From: Heterocephalus glaber
Taxonomy: Eukaryota; Chordata; Mammalia; Rodentia; Bathyergidae
NCBI RefSeq assembly: GCF_000247695.1
Contig: NW_004624752.1
Span: forward strand, 1,306,990 to 1,370,989
Reading direction: 5' to 3'
DNA: 64,000 bases
Positions within the stretch are counted from its first letter, which is position 1; each line of letters opens with the position of its first letter. This document shows positions 24,186 to 36,394 of this stretch, piece by piece. The notes under the pieces were generated by a model. It was not told where the DNA came from, made no database searches, and saw nothing but the letters and a program-made list of their open reading frames with translations. A program made the position numbers and the translations under genes.

Positions 24186-26129
24186 CCAGAACAGCTTCAT
24201 ACTTGCAGGAATGTTATGAGGATGGCACAGGGAGCATTCATAGGCCCCGTGCTGTTTCCTCCATTCTTTCGTATCAGCCTGTCCCACCCCTTGCAATGTG
24301 GGGACACATATTATTCTCAGCTGAATTTCCGCTTTACTCAGAGCCACTTAGTACCTCCCAGACATCCTTCCTCTTCCTCAGGGTTCCAGCCAGGCCTCAT
24401 CTGACACTCTGTCTCCTGCCTCCGGATCCTCTGAATTGTGATAGCCTCTCACACTTGCCTTGTGCCTGACCCCAGAACACTTGAGGACAGCTGCCCATGA
24501 ATTTGGTAGGGGGCCTTCTATCAAAGTGTCTGATGTTTCTCTTAGGGTTAGCCCAGGTCTGCTGTCTTTGGAGGGGGACCACAGAGGACAGTGCCCTTCT
24601 CGTTACGTATCATAGAGGCACATGGCCCCGCTGGGCCTGTTGCTGCCACGTTGCCTGGGGCTGGCTGCAGAGCCTGAGTCAAGTCCTCCACTGCAGGTCG
24701 TCCCTGTTCCTGTCCCGCATAGAGAGTCAGGCATCTCCTCCAGGGCTGTCCTGCAGCTCTCAGAGGGGGCACTTCCTGTTGTCCTGAGACCTCCCGGGAC
24801 AGCAGGTACTGTCCCAGCTGGGGAGGTGGCCTGCAGGACAGACAGGGCTCCCACACCTGAGACTCAGGGGAGGCTCCAGCCATGAGTTCAGACAGGCAAG
24901 GGTCAGGACCCAGTTGCACCGCAGCCCCTGGAGAGAGCAGCTGTGCGGCTCCTGCCCACGGTGGGGTGGGCTGGACACCCAGGGCCCTGGTCCCTGGTCC
25001 TGGTCACCAGCGTATCCTCTGCTGGTAATGCTGCCCTTCAGCCCTGGAGCACAGAGACTCATCTCACAGCCAGAAGAGGCAGGAAATCCTACCTTGGTTA
25101 AACTAAGCCCAGTGAGAAAGGCACAGGGTTACAGGGTTCTTTTCTTTTCATTTTTTTTTCAAGAAAAAGGCCAAGGAATGTAAAGGAATGAGCTAATTGA
25201 ATTAGAATCTGGTCTGTAATAACAGAAACTCCACCAGGCTGCTTGACCAATGAGGGGGACAGCCCCGGCTAGGCCCAGAGCCGGCCATCCCCAGATGGCC
25301 TGGTAGGGGACATGGCAGGGGGCTGGCTATGCTGTGCAGAGGCCTCTTGCACCCCCGAGCGCCGACCTGGTGACCATGCTGCCTCAGAACACATCAGAAG
25401 GTCCATGTCAGGAAAGGGGTGCAGGAGCCCCAGGGACTGTGGTGCGGGTGGATGACGGGCCAGGTGGGGCTCAGGAGTGATGGGCTGCAGACATATCCAC
25501 GTGGGCGGTCAGCCAGGGTGTGGCAGGGCAGGTGGGGGCTGTCTGGGGCTGGGGACTCTGCAGAGAGGGAGCTGGGCACCACCTGCCTTCCGACCCCAGA
25601 GGGGCTCTGGGAGGGGCAGTCTTGGCCTTGGGCTGCCCCTGTCCCTTGCTGGATGGACAGCCTGGTGAGGCCACACAGGCTCTGTGACCCCAGGCTCCCA
25701 GTCTCTTGGTTATGGACACCGTGACCAAGGGACAGTGTAGGGACAAGGTCAGCTCTTCCCTGATCAATCTCAGGCCACCATACTCGTGCTGAAACCTTTC
25801 CCCCAGAGCACTTCCCACCAGAGTGCAGGGCCCCACAATCTGGCCAATCGCACAGGGAGTGATGTGTACCCCAAACACCCCCAGAATTCTCCTGTCCGCA
25901 GGAAGCTGTAGTCAATGGCAAGGTGCTGGATGCTGTCCTGGTACCTGGTGGGTCCCCGTACACCTCCTTCTGGGAGCCTCCTGGGGAGACTTGCTGGGGT
26001 GGGGGTAGGTAAAGTCCCTGTTACTCCCTTCCCGATGACAGTAGCAGGCCTGGCCTTAGCCTCACAGGGTCCCACATGTCTGAGGCATCATCCACTCCAC
26101 CGGAATGATGACCTCGAGAGGTCTTTACA

Positions 26130-26235
26130 AGAGCTTAGGATCTCAGGTAGGGAAACTGAGGCTCCAAGGCGGACAGCACTCCACCTGGTTCCAGGTGACA
26201 GAGGCCAGATCCAGGTTTGGTGATGCTGCCCCCAG
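26130..26235 (+). mobile_element. MIR SINE fragment
   Basis: GGTAGGGAAACTGAGGCTCC, a decayed segment, then AGAGGCCAGATCCAGGTTTG follows the order of the MIR core and 3' part (GATGAGGAAACTGAGGC ... GCAGAGCCAGGATTCGAAC). It is diverged, as expected for an ancient mammalian SINE. Confidence 0.55.
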
Positions 26236-26779
26236 GCCTGAGGTCCACACGGCTCAGAGTGACCGACAGGGTGGAGAGGATGAACCTCCATGCTCCAGAG
26301 GACAGGGACACATCTGTCCTTGGAAACTTACGGGGACATGCTGGAGCTTTCGGGGAACACAGGGGCCAGCCCCACCCAAAAGTGCCAGGAGCGAGCCTGT
26401 GGTGTCACCAGCACCATGCAATGCCAGCGCCCTGGGGCAGCCAGATCTGTGACACTGGTGGGACCTGTCACAGCCACACAGGGGCGAACGTCAGACTTCC
26501 CAGACAGCACAACACAGCCGTGATTCTTTGTCCCTCCCACAAGTGGAGCGTCGGGTTGCAAGGAGCAGGTGTAATGGGAGGAGGGAGAGGGTCCAGAGCA
26601 GCCTCTCTGGGTCCTCCAGCCTGAGGCCTGGTGGCCATGAAGTCCAGAAGAACACACCTTCCTCCGGGCCCCTCGGGTGCCTGTCCATGTCTCCTGCCCA
26701 AGCCAGACCTGGACAGGAGAAGCCTGCAGGGCAGATGAACAGATGAACGCGGGACAGGTAGGTTCCCTAATGATGGAGG

Positions 26780-27060
26780 GAGAGAAGTTAGGGCCCGGTA
26801 ATTAAGGAGAAATTAATGAAGGCCCACGTCTTCCACAAGGACTCTTCGTGTCCTGTCCTACTTTCCCATGGCCAGAGCTAAGTGTGCTTCAAAACCTTTT
26901 CTCCAATTTTCTTGTCTTGCAAGGAGCAATTGGTCAGATCTCTTGATCCTTGAGTCTTTTCATGATTTCTCCTGCACGTGCTGACTCTGCCAGCTGCCAC
27001 GTGCCCCGGTACCTGCTCGGCCTCAGGATCCAGACACCTTGTAGTCAGGGCTGCTGCCCT
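26780..27060. promoter_or_regulatory. Candidate conserved non-coding block
   Basis: GGTAATTAAGGAGAAATTAATG near 26797-26818 contains two TAAT/ATTA homeodomain cores, followed by non-repetitive mixed sequence to about 27060. No repeat or coding signature was found. Confidence 0.28.
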
Positions 27061-27304
27061 GTCGGGCAACGCTTGGGGCCGTGGAGACCTGAGCTCAGGT
27101 GGTGATGGGGAAGAGCCCTTCAGCTCATCCTGAGACCTTGCTCTATGCATGGGAGGTCAGCAGGGGGCCACTGTGGCCAGATAGAGGACAGCCGGGCACC
27201 TTCCCAGCAACCCCATCAGCTGCCTCTGTCGGGCTTGTGTGGTTGAGAGCTACTAGCAATACAAATGGGAGCATCGGGTTGGAGCTACGACAGGCATTCA
27301 GGCT

Positions 27305-27480
27305 GAACAGAGTCAGACCGCTTAGCTGGAAACAAAGTGCTTATATTAACAGAGTTGCAACCACTGTTCTGTGCAGGATGCCACGGCAGCCATGTGTCAA
27401 ATAACAGAGAAAATGAGTTGTTCATGGTCATTTACATGGGGAATTTTTCTTATAAAATCTGCCCTTGTTTCACCTGGTTC
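27305..27480. promoter_or_regulatory. Candidate conserved non-coding block
   Basis: Mixed-composition stretch with AAACAAAGTGCTTATATTAAC and TTTACATGGGGAATTTTTC in otherwise GC-rich DNA. AACAAAG is a SOX-type core. The role is inferred only. Confidence 0.25.
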
Positions 27481-28129
27481 TGGACAGACATTGGTGGGCC
27501 CCTGGACAGCCCTGTCAGGTGCACCAAGTGTGTCTCATTACCGAAAGGGTGCAGGGCAGAGACAGGTGATTAATGGTTGGTAAGTACAAGCTGCTTAGGG
27601 TGAAGACTGGGACCTGAACAGCACCAGCCAGCAAGATGGAGAAATAAATTAATGTTCTCCATGACAAAGGGCTTGTGATATGGAGAACTGCCTTCTCAGG
27701 CCTCCCTCCAGAGCAGGAAGAGGGCCGCCCCAGGCAAAGTCACCCTCACTCAAAGGGCATCCTGCCCTGCAGGGAGGGAGGAGGGTGGGCCCTGGGGTGA
27801 GGGACAGAGCTTGGAGTCAAGCTTCCTTGGGGCCAGAGCAGGGAGAGCAGGCATGTCCCCTGACTCTGCTGGTCCCCTTCCAGGAGCAGTGGCCAGGAAG
27901 CTAACCCTGAGCCCTGGGGTGGCAGCTGCTGGGACTGTGCACACCTGTCCCACTGAGCTGGGCAGATGCTGGAAGGGACAGAGTGCCCCAAGCCCTGCCA
28001 GCTTGGGGTCACTCAGGCACCCTGGTGCTTTTGCATTACCTGCTTGGTTCCCTTCATTTCTAGGCAGGGTCTGAGGAGCCGCAATTAGCAGATGGTTCGA
28101 GGTCTATTAGCCAGCACCACCCCCCACCC

Positions 28130-28310
28130 CCTCCAATGCCACTGGAATCAGAGATTGGATTTCTTAATGACAGAAGAATTAAGTAATGGGCCTGAGCAGG
28201 GCCGTGGGCAGCCGTGTGAAGCCATGTGCAAAATTGATATTTCAACAAGCCTGATAACGTATTAGGGCAACGGCCGTGCTGTGTCGCAGTGTCGTTCGAT
28301 AAATCTTCCG
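28130..28310. promoter_or_regulatory. Candidate conserved non-coding block
   Basis: AGAATTAAGTAATGGG, then AAATTGATATTTCAACAAGC, then GATAACGTATTAGGGCAACGG and TCGTTCGATAAATC. Unmutated CpGs inside AT-rich sequence (AACGTATT, TTCGATAA) are unusual for mammalian intergenic DNA and hint at constraint. Confidence 0.32.
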
Positions 28311-28654
28311 TCAAAGGCCTGTGGGGGCCCTCAGAGCCAGGGGCACTCCTGGTCCTGGGGTCTTCAGAGAAGGCTGTTGGCCCATGCCAAGGAGCAGGGA
28401 GGCAGGTGGCCCAGCCGCACAGTGAGGTTCCAGGTCTGGAGGGGTTTTTCAGACTCCCCTTCCTGGGGATGGGGTGCAGGGTGTCACCCAAGAGCCCCAG
28501 GTCCTCAGTGTTGGATCCCAACTTACTCCTGGGGATCTCAGATGATTCCCACCGAGGCTGGGACCCTCAAGGGATTTGCCACAGGCTCTGGACCACGAGG
28601 TGGTCACAGTCCATCTTCACTTTGATTTGTAACTGCGAGCTGAAGTAGAGGGGC

Positions 28655-28810
28655 CGAGGACAAGATGCTTGGTGACAATTTTATGAAGATCAATGTTATT
28701 AAAGACTGAATCCTTGTCTGAAATCATTTGTATAAAACACAGTCGCATTAGATGAGAATCTGCGCTGAATTATCAGCTAATGGAGTGTTGAATTATGGGA
28801 AACCTCTGGC
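28655..28810. promoter_or_regulatory. Candidate conserved non-coding block
   Basis: AATGTTATTAAAGACTGAATC, AATCATTTGTATAAAAC and GAATTATCAGCTAATGGAG give several TAAT-type cores and a TATAAAA string in non-repetitive sequence. No transcript start is implied. Confidence 0.3.
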
Positions 28811-30081
28811 TTTTTCCGCAGGATAATTGAACATGACATGCTTGCTGTTGGCTCAGGGGAGCTTGAGCAGGAGAAGGGTACCTGGCCTGGTAGGTGCCTC
28901 TGGACAGCCTGATGCTGCCCTGTGCCCTCCCCATGACAGTCATGGACCCCACACGAGCAGGCCAGCCTGAGGGCTCTGTCTCCTCCCTGCTGCGGAGATC
29001 GGTCTCTGCCAAATCCCTGGGTCCAGCCCCCTCCTAGATCCTCGCCCTGGCTGGCTCTGAGCTCATCCCAGGCAAGTGCCCAAGAAGGGGAGAGCACTCC
29101 TGGCCCTGTGGGCAGAAGGAGGTGGGGAAGGGTGGGAGGGAGGCTGTCCTGGGCCCCTCCCGCAAGGCTGTGCTCCCTGGGAACTGGGGACCCTGAGGAT
29201 TTGCTTCTGGAGCCCGAGTGACAGGGCCAAGAGGGGTCTCCAGGCCAGAGGCTCAGGAGTGTCCAGCTCCCTGAACCTCCATCCTGGTCACCTTAGACCC
29301 TGCTAAATCAGCAAAGGGAACCAGAACATAGCCTTGGGGAACTGGGGGACCCTGGGGGCAGGGTCCAGTACTACAAGGGTGTCTCCCAACTTGGACTGTG
29401 CCTATTGTGAGAGTCCTCAGAGCAGCCACGGGCTGAGCAATCCATGTCAGATCCAGAGCTCAGGCACAGGGGCACTGTTCACCCCTTACTGGGCCAGAAA
29501 AAATGGAAACAAAACCAACACCCCAGCCAGAGGCGATTATGACTCCTGCTTCAGAGGGGTGCACAGCGGGGCTGGCTGGTCCTCTGTCTGAGAGTCTGAG
29601 TGCAGGTTGCTATTACGTTAAATGTCACTGCAGCCCCCCGGTGACCACTCTGGGCCCTGGTCTGGCATGGCTGGTCCCCACCTGCTCCCTGTGCAGGAGG
29701 TCACTGGGGCCTTGGGATGACACCTGCTGAGCTGGCCATTGTGATGGGCAGCTTCCCCATCAGGCCCTTCCCTGGGTACCCTTGTTCTGAACTTGGGTGG
29801 GCCCTCCCTGGACACCTTGGCCCTCCTGCCCTTGGGTTGCTGCTATGCTCTTCGAAGAACCCACATTGGCTGTTTGAGGCATCTCATGACCTCACTGTGT
29901 CGGTGGGATCTCAGCTGGGCACAGGCTTTTATGTGCAGGCAGTGGCCTTAGGGACTTCCTGGCACGGACTCCTCTACAGTAGTAGCCTACAGTCACCTGG
30001 GGCTGTGCCCTGTTGGGGAGTCACACTTACCCAGTGGCTCCCCAGGCCCTCTGTGTACCTGGGCTCCCCTTCCCTGAAGAT

Positions 30082-30115
30082 GGGACCAGGGACCAGGGAC
30101 CAGGGGCCAGGGGCC
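30082..30115 (+). repeat. Short GGGACCA tandem repeat
   Basis: GGGACCA is repeated three times, with GGGGCCA variants following, between about 30084 and 30113. Confidence 0.85.
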
Positions 30116-31014
30116 TCCCATGGCTGCCTAGCCACTCAGAGGCTCTGGGGATGGAAACTCCAGCCAAAGGTCAGTTTCAGGATATAGCCACGCCTGGCAA
30201 TGACTGGTGGCCACATGGCTCCAGCCCTGCCTTTGTCCTCATGGGGCTCCTTCAGGTCCTGCGTCTCCTTGGAGGCTCTGTCCCAGGATGCGATGCGACT
30301 CAGCACCACTCTGGATGCGGTAGCCTCAGGCAGGTGGGAAAGGCCCACCAGCCAGCCCTGTCTACAGATGGGGCCCAGTGAGGACCCCATGCCTAGGCCT
30401 GATCTGCTTCTTCCACAGCACCCAGCAGGCAGTGCTGCCCTGTATAGTGACAGGGACCAGCCCAGCAGGCTGGGAACAGATGGGAACAGAGTGGCATCCT
30501 GTCTGCCTCAAGGCCAAGGCCAGTGAGGTCCCCTGGGTGGCCCCTGGGGAGACAGTCTCCTCCTCCCTCCAGCTCTGCTCCCCACCCTCCCTCCTTCCTA
30601 GGGTGGGTGGCACCTCTGGGCTCTCCCTCCGGGTCTGCAGGCTGAGGCGGGCTGTGCTGGGTCTCTATGACACCTTTTGCCCTGTCCCCTCTTTGGTGAT
30701 GCCTCCAGAGTGTCTCTGTGCTGTCAGAGACCACACAGAATCCTCTTCCCACCCACAGGCTGGGCTCCAGTCCCCGAGGACCCACTTAGCCTGTTAGGTG
30801 GGCTGCCTGGAATTGGGGTCAGAGGAGGGAGGCATTCGGGGACAGAAGAGAGGGACAGGAGACAGCTGTTGCTTCCAGGGAGCTCCTGGAAGGTGCAGGT
30901 CAGCAGGGTGTCTGAGGGTGCAGTGAGGCCAGGCGGGGCCCAGGGTCTGGTGCCACCTACCTGCAACTGCTGGCCCGGCCCTCCCTGAGGACCTTCTTGG
31001 CGTCGGGTTTCCAG

Positions 31015-31150
31015 CTGCCGTCGGCACTGATTAATGAAGCCATAGATCATTCTGCACTCGAGCCAGCTCCCTGGGCTGTGGCGACTAATTCTGCCACATA
31101 ATGGAATGTGAACACTGTCTAATTTGCAAATTAAAACCCAGATGGATGGA
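31015..31150. promoter_or_regulatory. Candidate enhancer with an octamer-like palindrome
   Basis: Contains TGATTAATGA (31028-31037, paired homeodomain cores), GGAATG (31103-31108, TEAD type) and the perfect palindrome AATTTGCAAATT (31121-31132), which holds an octamer-like POU site on each strand. The patch is non-repetitive and AT-rich in GC-rich surroundings. Confidence 0.38.
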
Positions 31151-33024
31151 TGGTTGCTCCCCGGGCACGGGCTAGGGGCCTGTGCCTCTGGAGGGGAGGG
31201 TCAGCCACAGACAGGCTGGGCTCCTGGGACCCTGAGTCTGACCTTCCAAGATCCCTGGTCCGTGCAGTTCCTGAGTCCTAAGATCTGATGCCTGGGGATG
31301 ACAGCAGGGTCTGGCCTTGGGGTCCAAATCGATGTTCAGTGGCCCTGATCCTGCCTGGACAGTGAGCCCCGGCCCCATGACCTGTGCAGACCAGGGAAGT
31401 GAAGGGACAGGGGCCACAAAAGGTTGTTCTCAGCTCCCCAAAGCCAGCATGGTGACTGGGATAAGCAGCTGAAACAGGACAGGGCGGGGACGGGGTACAG
31501 AGCTCGAGTCAGGGACCATGGTGCAGCGGAGAGACCACGTGTGTGCTGGGCGGGGCACCAGCAGGCATGCAGTTGGTCTCACTGCTGTCTCCCACCTGGT
31601 GGCCAGCTGTCAGGGTCCCCGTCAGAGACACCTCGCCTTGCCCTCGGCAGGGCGCCCTGTGAGCACCACAGCCTCTCGGTGCCCTCTGGCCTGGTCCCCG
31701 TGCGCAGGGCTCTGTCCAGGGGCCAGGCCTCAGGCAGGCATCATGCTGCCTGGACGCTCCCAGGCCCGCTGCCCGCCTGCCCTCCACTCCCACTCTGCTG
31801 TGTCCTGTATTTCCCAGTGGCGTGGCTGGGGCAGGGCTGCCGGCTGGTGGGGAGCATGAACGTGGGGGTGCCTGGGATGGGGCCCATTTGCCCAGGAGCC
31901 ATGTGCATGGTGCCAGCGGTGGCTGGAGGCAGCTCCTGCATCCCTGAGCTGGCAGATGTGTTGACCCTGCCCTACTCACAGTGCGACTGAGCCTTTGGGA
32001 TCCTGCAGCTCCAATTCATCATCTACTAACTCAAGTTTGTAACAGGAAATAGAGCTGTAAATTGTTCTGTGGCTGCTGCTGTCAGTGGTGGGCCAGACGC
32101 CTGGAACGCTAACCACACGGTCCTGTGTGATCCCCTGGCTCACAGGAGAAGGCGAGGGTGAGGAAGCATCAGAGAATCACAGCAGGACAGCCTGGCCAGC
32201 GTGACCCTCAGCACAGAACAGGGCTCCTGCATGACCTGGCACTGCAGGCTGCTCCACTGTGACGCTGCGACACAGAGGCGATTTAATACCTGGCAGGGGT
32301 TCGGTCACTTCTGGTGCACTGGTTGGAGAGGGCTCAGGAGCCAGGCACAGGAGTGTGAAGGACACAGCAGGACCCCTACAGTGAGCCTGTCACAACAGCT
32401 GGACCCCCTGCCAGGACCCGGGACCTTGAGCCCTCTGTGTCTCTCTCCTGCAGCTTTGTCCTGGTCCCTGTGCTGCTGTGCAGAGGCCCCCTATCCCCTG
32501 GGCTCGGTCCTCTGCCATCTCCTGCCAGGCTCTGGGAGTGCAGATCCTGCTCCACCTGTCCCCCTGGGGCACCTGCGACCTCAGCTGCCTCCACACACGT
32601 GCCACAGGTGCACTGAGGTCTCTGACTGGAGGACGGCAGGGCAGGGCTGTCCCCTGCAGCGCAGCAACAGGAGAGGCAGCTTTTCCCACTCAGGCCTCAA
32701 CCTCTGCCAATTTGCCGTCCTCAAGGTTCCCCTGCAGCACCCAGAGGAGGGGTCAAGCCCCAGTGAGGTTGGCTGGGTGCCCCTCAGACAGGCAGGGTGA
32801 GGACTGGGCGTACTTCTCTCAGCACCCCAAGAGTCCACCTGTGCCTGAGAACTGACCAGGAATGGTGGAGGGGATGGAGCTGCCCGCCGACCGATGTCAG
32901 CTGGCTCTGTGATGCTGCGTGGCCTCTCTGACCCCTGAGGTTCTGTTGATACCTGAAGGCGAGAGACCCTGTGCAGACCCTGGAGAGGACAGCAAGGGGC
33001 CCGGCAGCGCATGTCCCCTCCTCC

Positions 33025-33135
33025 CTCTCCCAGATCATTGGCAATGTAAACAAAAAGCATAGGAATTCATTGACTCCATCGTTTCTCAATTTACTCGAGG
33101 CCCTCGTGGTGATTAGTAGCCAGCGCGTATCTGCA
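33025..33135. promoter_or_regulatory. Candidate enhancer with a forkhead site
   Basis: GTAAACAAA at 33046-33054 matches the forkhead core, next to ATTGGC and followed by TTTCTCAATTTACTCGAGG and GGTGATTAGTAGCC. No repeat signature was seen. Confidence 0.32.
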
Positions 33136-34051
33136 CCTGTGCTTTGTGTCCCTGTCACAAGCCCGGCTGGCCTGGAGCAGCCTCCCCTTCTCTCCTGCAG
33201 ACAAAACTGTGACCCTGTAGGGGCAACAGGGACAGGACTGTGCTGGTGGAGGTGCGGGGCTGGGAGATGGCTGCTTCCCAGGATGGTTCTGACACTCAAG
33301 GCTGGAGACAGCCTGGGGAAGGGAGAGGCTCCTGCCTCGGCTGCTGGGAAGCCCCACAGATTATTTTAACACCATTTCCCACATGGTCTTGGCCTCTTCT
33401 GGGAGGAGCCCCACTGACCCGATGGGGAGCAATCCTCTCCTTGGGACCCTGCTCCCCCAGCTGCCCTCTGTGGAGCATGGGGCCAGGCTGGGCCAGCACA
33501 GGCTTCAAGTAAATTGGCCACTTCCTGCCCCCAAGCGAGCATCCCCCCAGGCACAGCTCCGAAGGGCCACTCCCCACCTGGCCATCCTGGATGGGCAGGG
33601 GCCTCTCCTCCTGCTGGGTCCAGCTGCAGCACGGCCTGGTCCCTGCAGCCCCGTGTCTTCCTGTCTTGGAGACCCTATGGTCAGGAAGGGGCCGAGACAC
33701 CAGGGCTGGTCCCCTTCTTCTGGAAGGTGCGGCCTGGGCAGGAGCCCACTGGCTGCAGTCCCCCAAGGTCTCAAGCGCCCTGGGTGGCTATGGGGTGAGG
33801 CTGGATCTATGCAGCCCCAGAGGTGCTGTCCCAGGGAAGCAGATGAATGGGGACCCCTGGGTAGGACCCTGCGGGGGTATCGTCCCTGGCCCTGGAGCTG
33901 CTCTGGTCTTCAGTCATTAACTGGCAGACATAGGCCATGCCGCCTCTGCCCTCTGTCCCTAGAATGTGAACAGGCAGTGCCTGAGCACCAGTGGGTGTTG
34001 AACCCTGAAGTTGCTGTTCTCATTCAATCACCATTTTAAGAGTCTCTGTTT

Positions 34052-34215
34052 AGTTTAGTTTAGTTTTGTGTTGTTTTGGTTTGTGTTTTTTGAGACAGGA
34101 TCTCTCTATGGTATTCAGGCTGGCCTTGAACTCACTATGATACCCAGATCTGGCCTTGAACTCACTGAAATCCTCCTGTGTGCTGGGATTATAGGAATGC
34201 ACCACCATACCTGAC
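34052..34215 (-). mobile_element. B1-type (7SL-derived) SINE with an internal duplication
   Basis: The + strand reads TTTTTTGAGACAGGATCTCTC, a segment with CAGGCTGGCCTTGAACTCAC, then GTGCTGGGATTATAGGAATG and CACCACCATACC: the reverse complement of a 7SL-derived SINE. The segment CTGGCCTTGAACTCACT is present twice (near 34120 and 34150), an internal duplication of about 30 bp. An imperfect target-site duplication, TTAAG..CTCTGTTT, lies at 34036-34051 and 34216-34229. A TTTAG pentamer repeat at about 34050-34068 marks the tail. Confidence 0.85.
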
Positions 34216-34229
34216 TTAAGCCTCTGTTT

Positions 34230-35539
34230 TGAATCTGCATCCCAGAGCTCCGTGTTTGGAGGGTTGCTGGGAGGTACGTATTGTTGGGTGAGCTTTCCCT
34301 GGCACTCACCCCGGAGGCCCACCAAGCCCTACAGGAGCATGTGTGCACTTAAAGGATGAAGCTCACCCCAAGAATGCTCCCCATGCCACCCTTGGTCACC
34401 CCGACTGCAGAGCCCAGAGCGGAGGCTCCCGGCTGCCCTTGGCTGGCTGCATGAACACACGGGGTCTCACTGCAGGTTTACTGGGCTCCCCACCCCTCTG
34501 CTGGGGGGCATATTGCTGGTATCCTGTGTCCTGGGCTCTGCTGACATCCTGTTGGGTTGCACAGTGTGCTCTGGGGAGCATCCTTCCTTTCCCATCCCTG
34601 GCCAACCCCAGCTGACTGTTCAGGGCTGGCCGCACCCTGGCCTCTCAGCTCATGTGTGTCGTCTGAGCTCTTAGGTGGACAAAGGCTGTTCCTCCCCATA
34701 CCACTGACCCCAGCTCAGCACAGAGACCCTGGCTATGGTAGGTTCCCTGGGGAGACGAAGAACTCGTCTCCTGGTGGGCAGTCGGGAGTGTTTAGAGGAC
34801 CCTGGCCCTCTGCCGCAGTGGATGGGTTAGATGTGGTATCTACAGCTGGATAGTAGGGCACAGGGGCTCAGGAGGAGGATACTCAAGCTGGGGTGAGTCC
34901 AAGAGGTGGTGTCCAGAGGTGTGTTCCACACAGAGGAGACAGGGCTTGGCACCAGTCATCTTTACAAAGCCCCTCCCCTGCCAGGTTGGGATCTGACTCT
35001 GGACCTGCCTTAGCTCAGCCTCCGAACTTCTTCATTACTATGGCAGCAAGAATTTGTCATTTTCTTTCTCCTTTTCCTTTAGATTTCTTTCACTTTCCAA
35101 GCACAGCTCAGTTTTGCCACAAGCTCCTGTCCACCCGAGGGCTGCTCAGGACCCTGAGGGGCCACACAGCATCGTGAAGGTGGTGGGCACAGAACCCCAG
35201 GCAGGTGCAAACCCATGCTGCCCCTTCTTGGTGGCAGGTTGGGAGCATCTTAGTTGTTTTTTCTTTCACCTGAACTGTGCTCACGGCAATAAATCCCCAG
35301 TGGTCTGAGCTGTATTGGGAGTTGAGCTTTCTCTCTCCTTGATTGCAATCGTCTTGAATACATTGTTCTTTGCTATTGTTTTATTAAGTGTCTGGTGCAA
35401 ACAAACACCAGTACTCCCACACCACCAGAAACAGTCATCAGGGCCCAGGTCTAACAAGACAGGGAGCCCATGCCAGAAACACCTTGACACTCAGAAAGGG
35501 ACCCAAGGCTTGGCTCTTTGTCCACAGACACATAGCCTT
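34230..35539. other. Interval without a recognisable gene or repeat
   Basis: Mixed composition. Open frames are short and overlapping. A CT-rich stretch lies at 35053-35100. Nothing else is supported. Confidence 0.45.
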
Positions 35540-36003
35540 AGGATACCAGGAGGCAGGTAGTAGACAGGTGACTGACCGACACACAGAAGGACTGGTGGAC
35601 AGATGGATGATAGATGGTGATAGACAGGTGGAAATACTGACAAATGGACAGGTAGATCATGGGTAGATAATAAATAGGAAAATAGATAAGTAGCTAGAAG
35701 ATAGATAAATAGGTATAGGTAGATACTAGATAAATAGAACTATGGATGGATAGGTACATGATAGATACACAGATAGAAAAATGGGTGAATCGATAACACT
35801 GTGGAGAGATGACACAGAGAAATGGGTAGATGATAAATGGTTGGTATGAGAAGAATTGGTGGATATACAATAGATAGGCATACATATAAAATGTAATGTG
35901 GGTAAAAATGAATACATGGATGGTAATGTACACATGCACAGAAAGAGATATACAGACACAGAGGTGCACAGATGATAAACAGAGAGACAGATGGACAGAT
36001 AGT
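35540..36003 (+). repeat. Degenerate GATA/GATG tetranucleotide repeat
   Basis: GATAGAT, GATGGAT, AATAGAT and GGTAGAT variants recur for some 450 bp with many substitutions, an old decaying microsatellite. Open frames here are by-products of the repeat period. Confidence 0.88.
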
Positions 36004-36394
36004 TAAGGAATAAGCTCAGGCAGGCAGGGCTGGCCAGTCTGACGTCTGTAGGGCAGGCTGCTAGGCTGGGAATCAGACTGCAGCCTGGGACTAGAATTCC
36101 TTCCTTCGGACACCTCAGCTTTTGCCCTTAAGCCTTCAACTGCTGGGACAAGACCCAGCCAACCTGAGGAGGGTCACCTGATTTCCAGTCCATTGACTGT
36201 CAGTGTAAGCCTTGGTTGGATACTGCAGGGCAGCATCTGTGACCAGACTGCTGGGCACGGAGTGTCAGCCACGCACATAGAGCATCTCCATGGCAGGAGG
36301 AGGCTGCAGGATTTCCATGTGACATAAAACTTCTGCATTTTCCAACACAGAGGGATTTCTTTGTGCATTTTTACCATAAGTGGACATTGAATTC
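36004..36394. other. Interval without recognised features
   Basis: Non-repetitive, no gene seen. Confidence 0.4.

Larger units (their letters stand above)
24186..34035. other. Long GC-rich single-copy interval with scattered AT-rich blocks
   Basis: No coding exon is supported. Open frames reach 189-218 codons (25394-25963, 33383-34039) but overlap frames on the other strand and show no motif. Low repeat content over nearly 10 kb is notable compared with both flanks. The AT-rich blocks listed separately are the only structured features I see. Confidence 0.45.

Noticed and set aside
25394..25963. 189-codon minus-strand frame
   Set aside because: Overlapped by open frames on both strands. No recognisable protein family.
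33383..34039. 218-codon open frame
   Set aside because: Two other frames on the same strand and several on the other are open across the same DNA. No motif.
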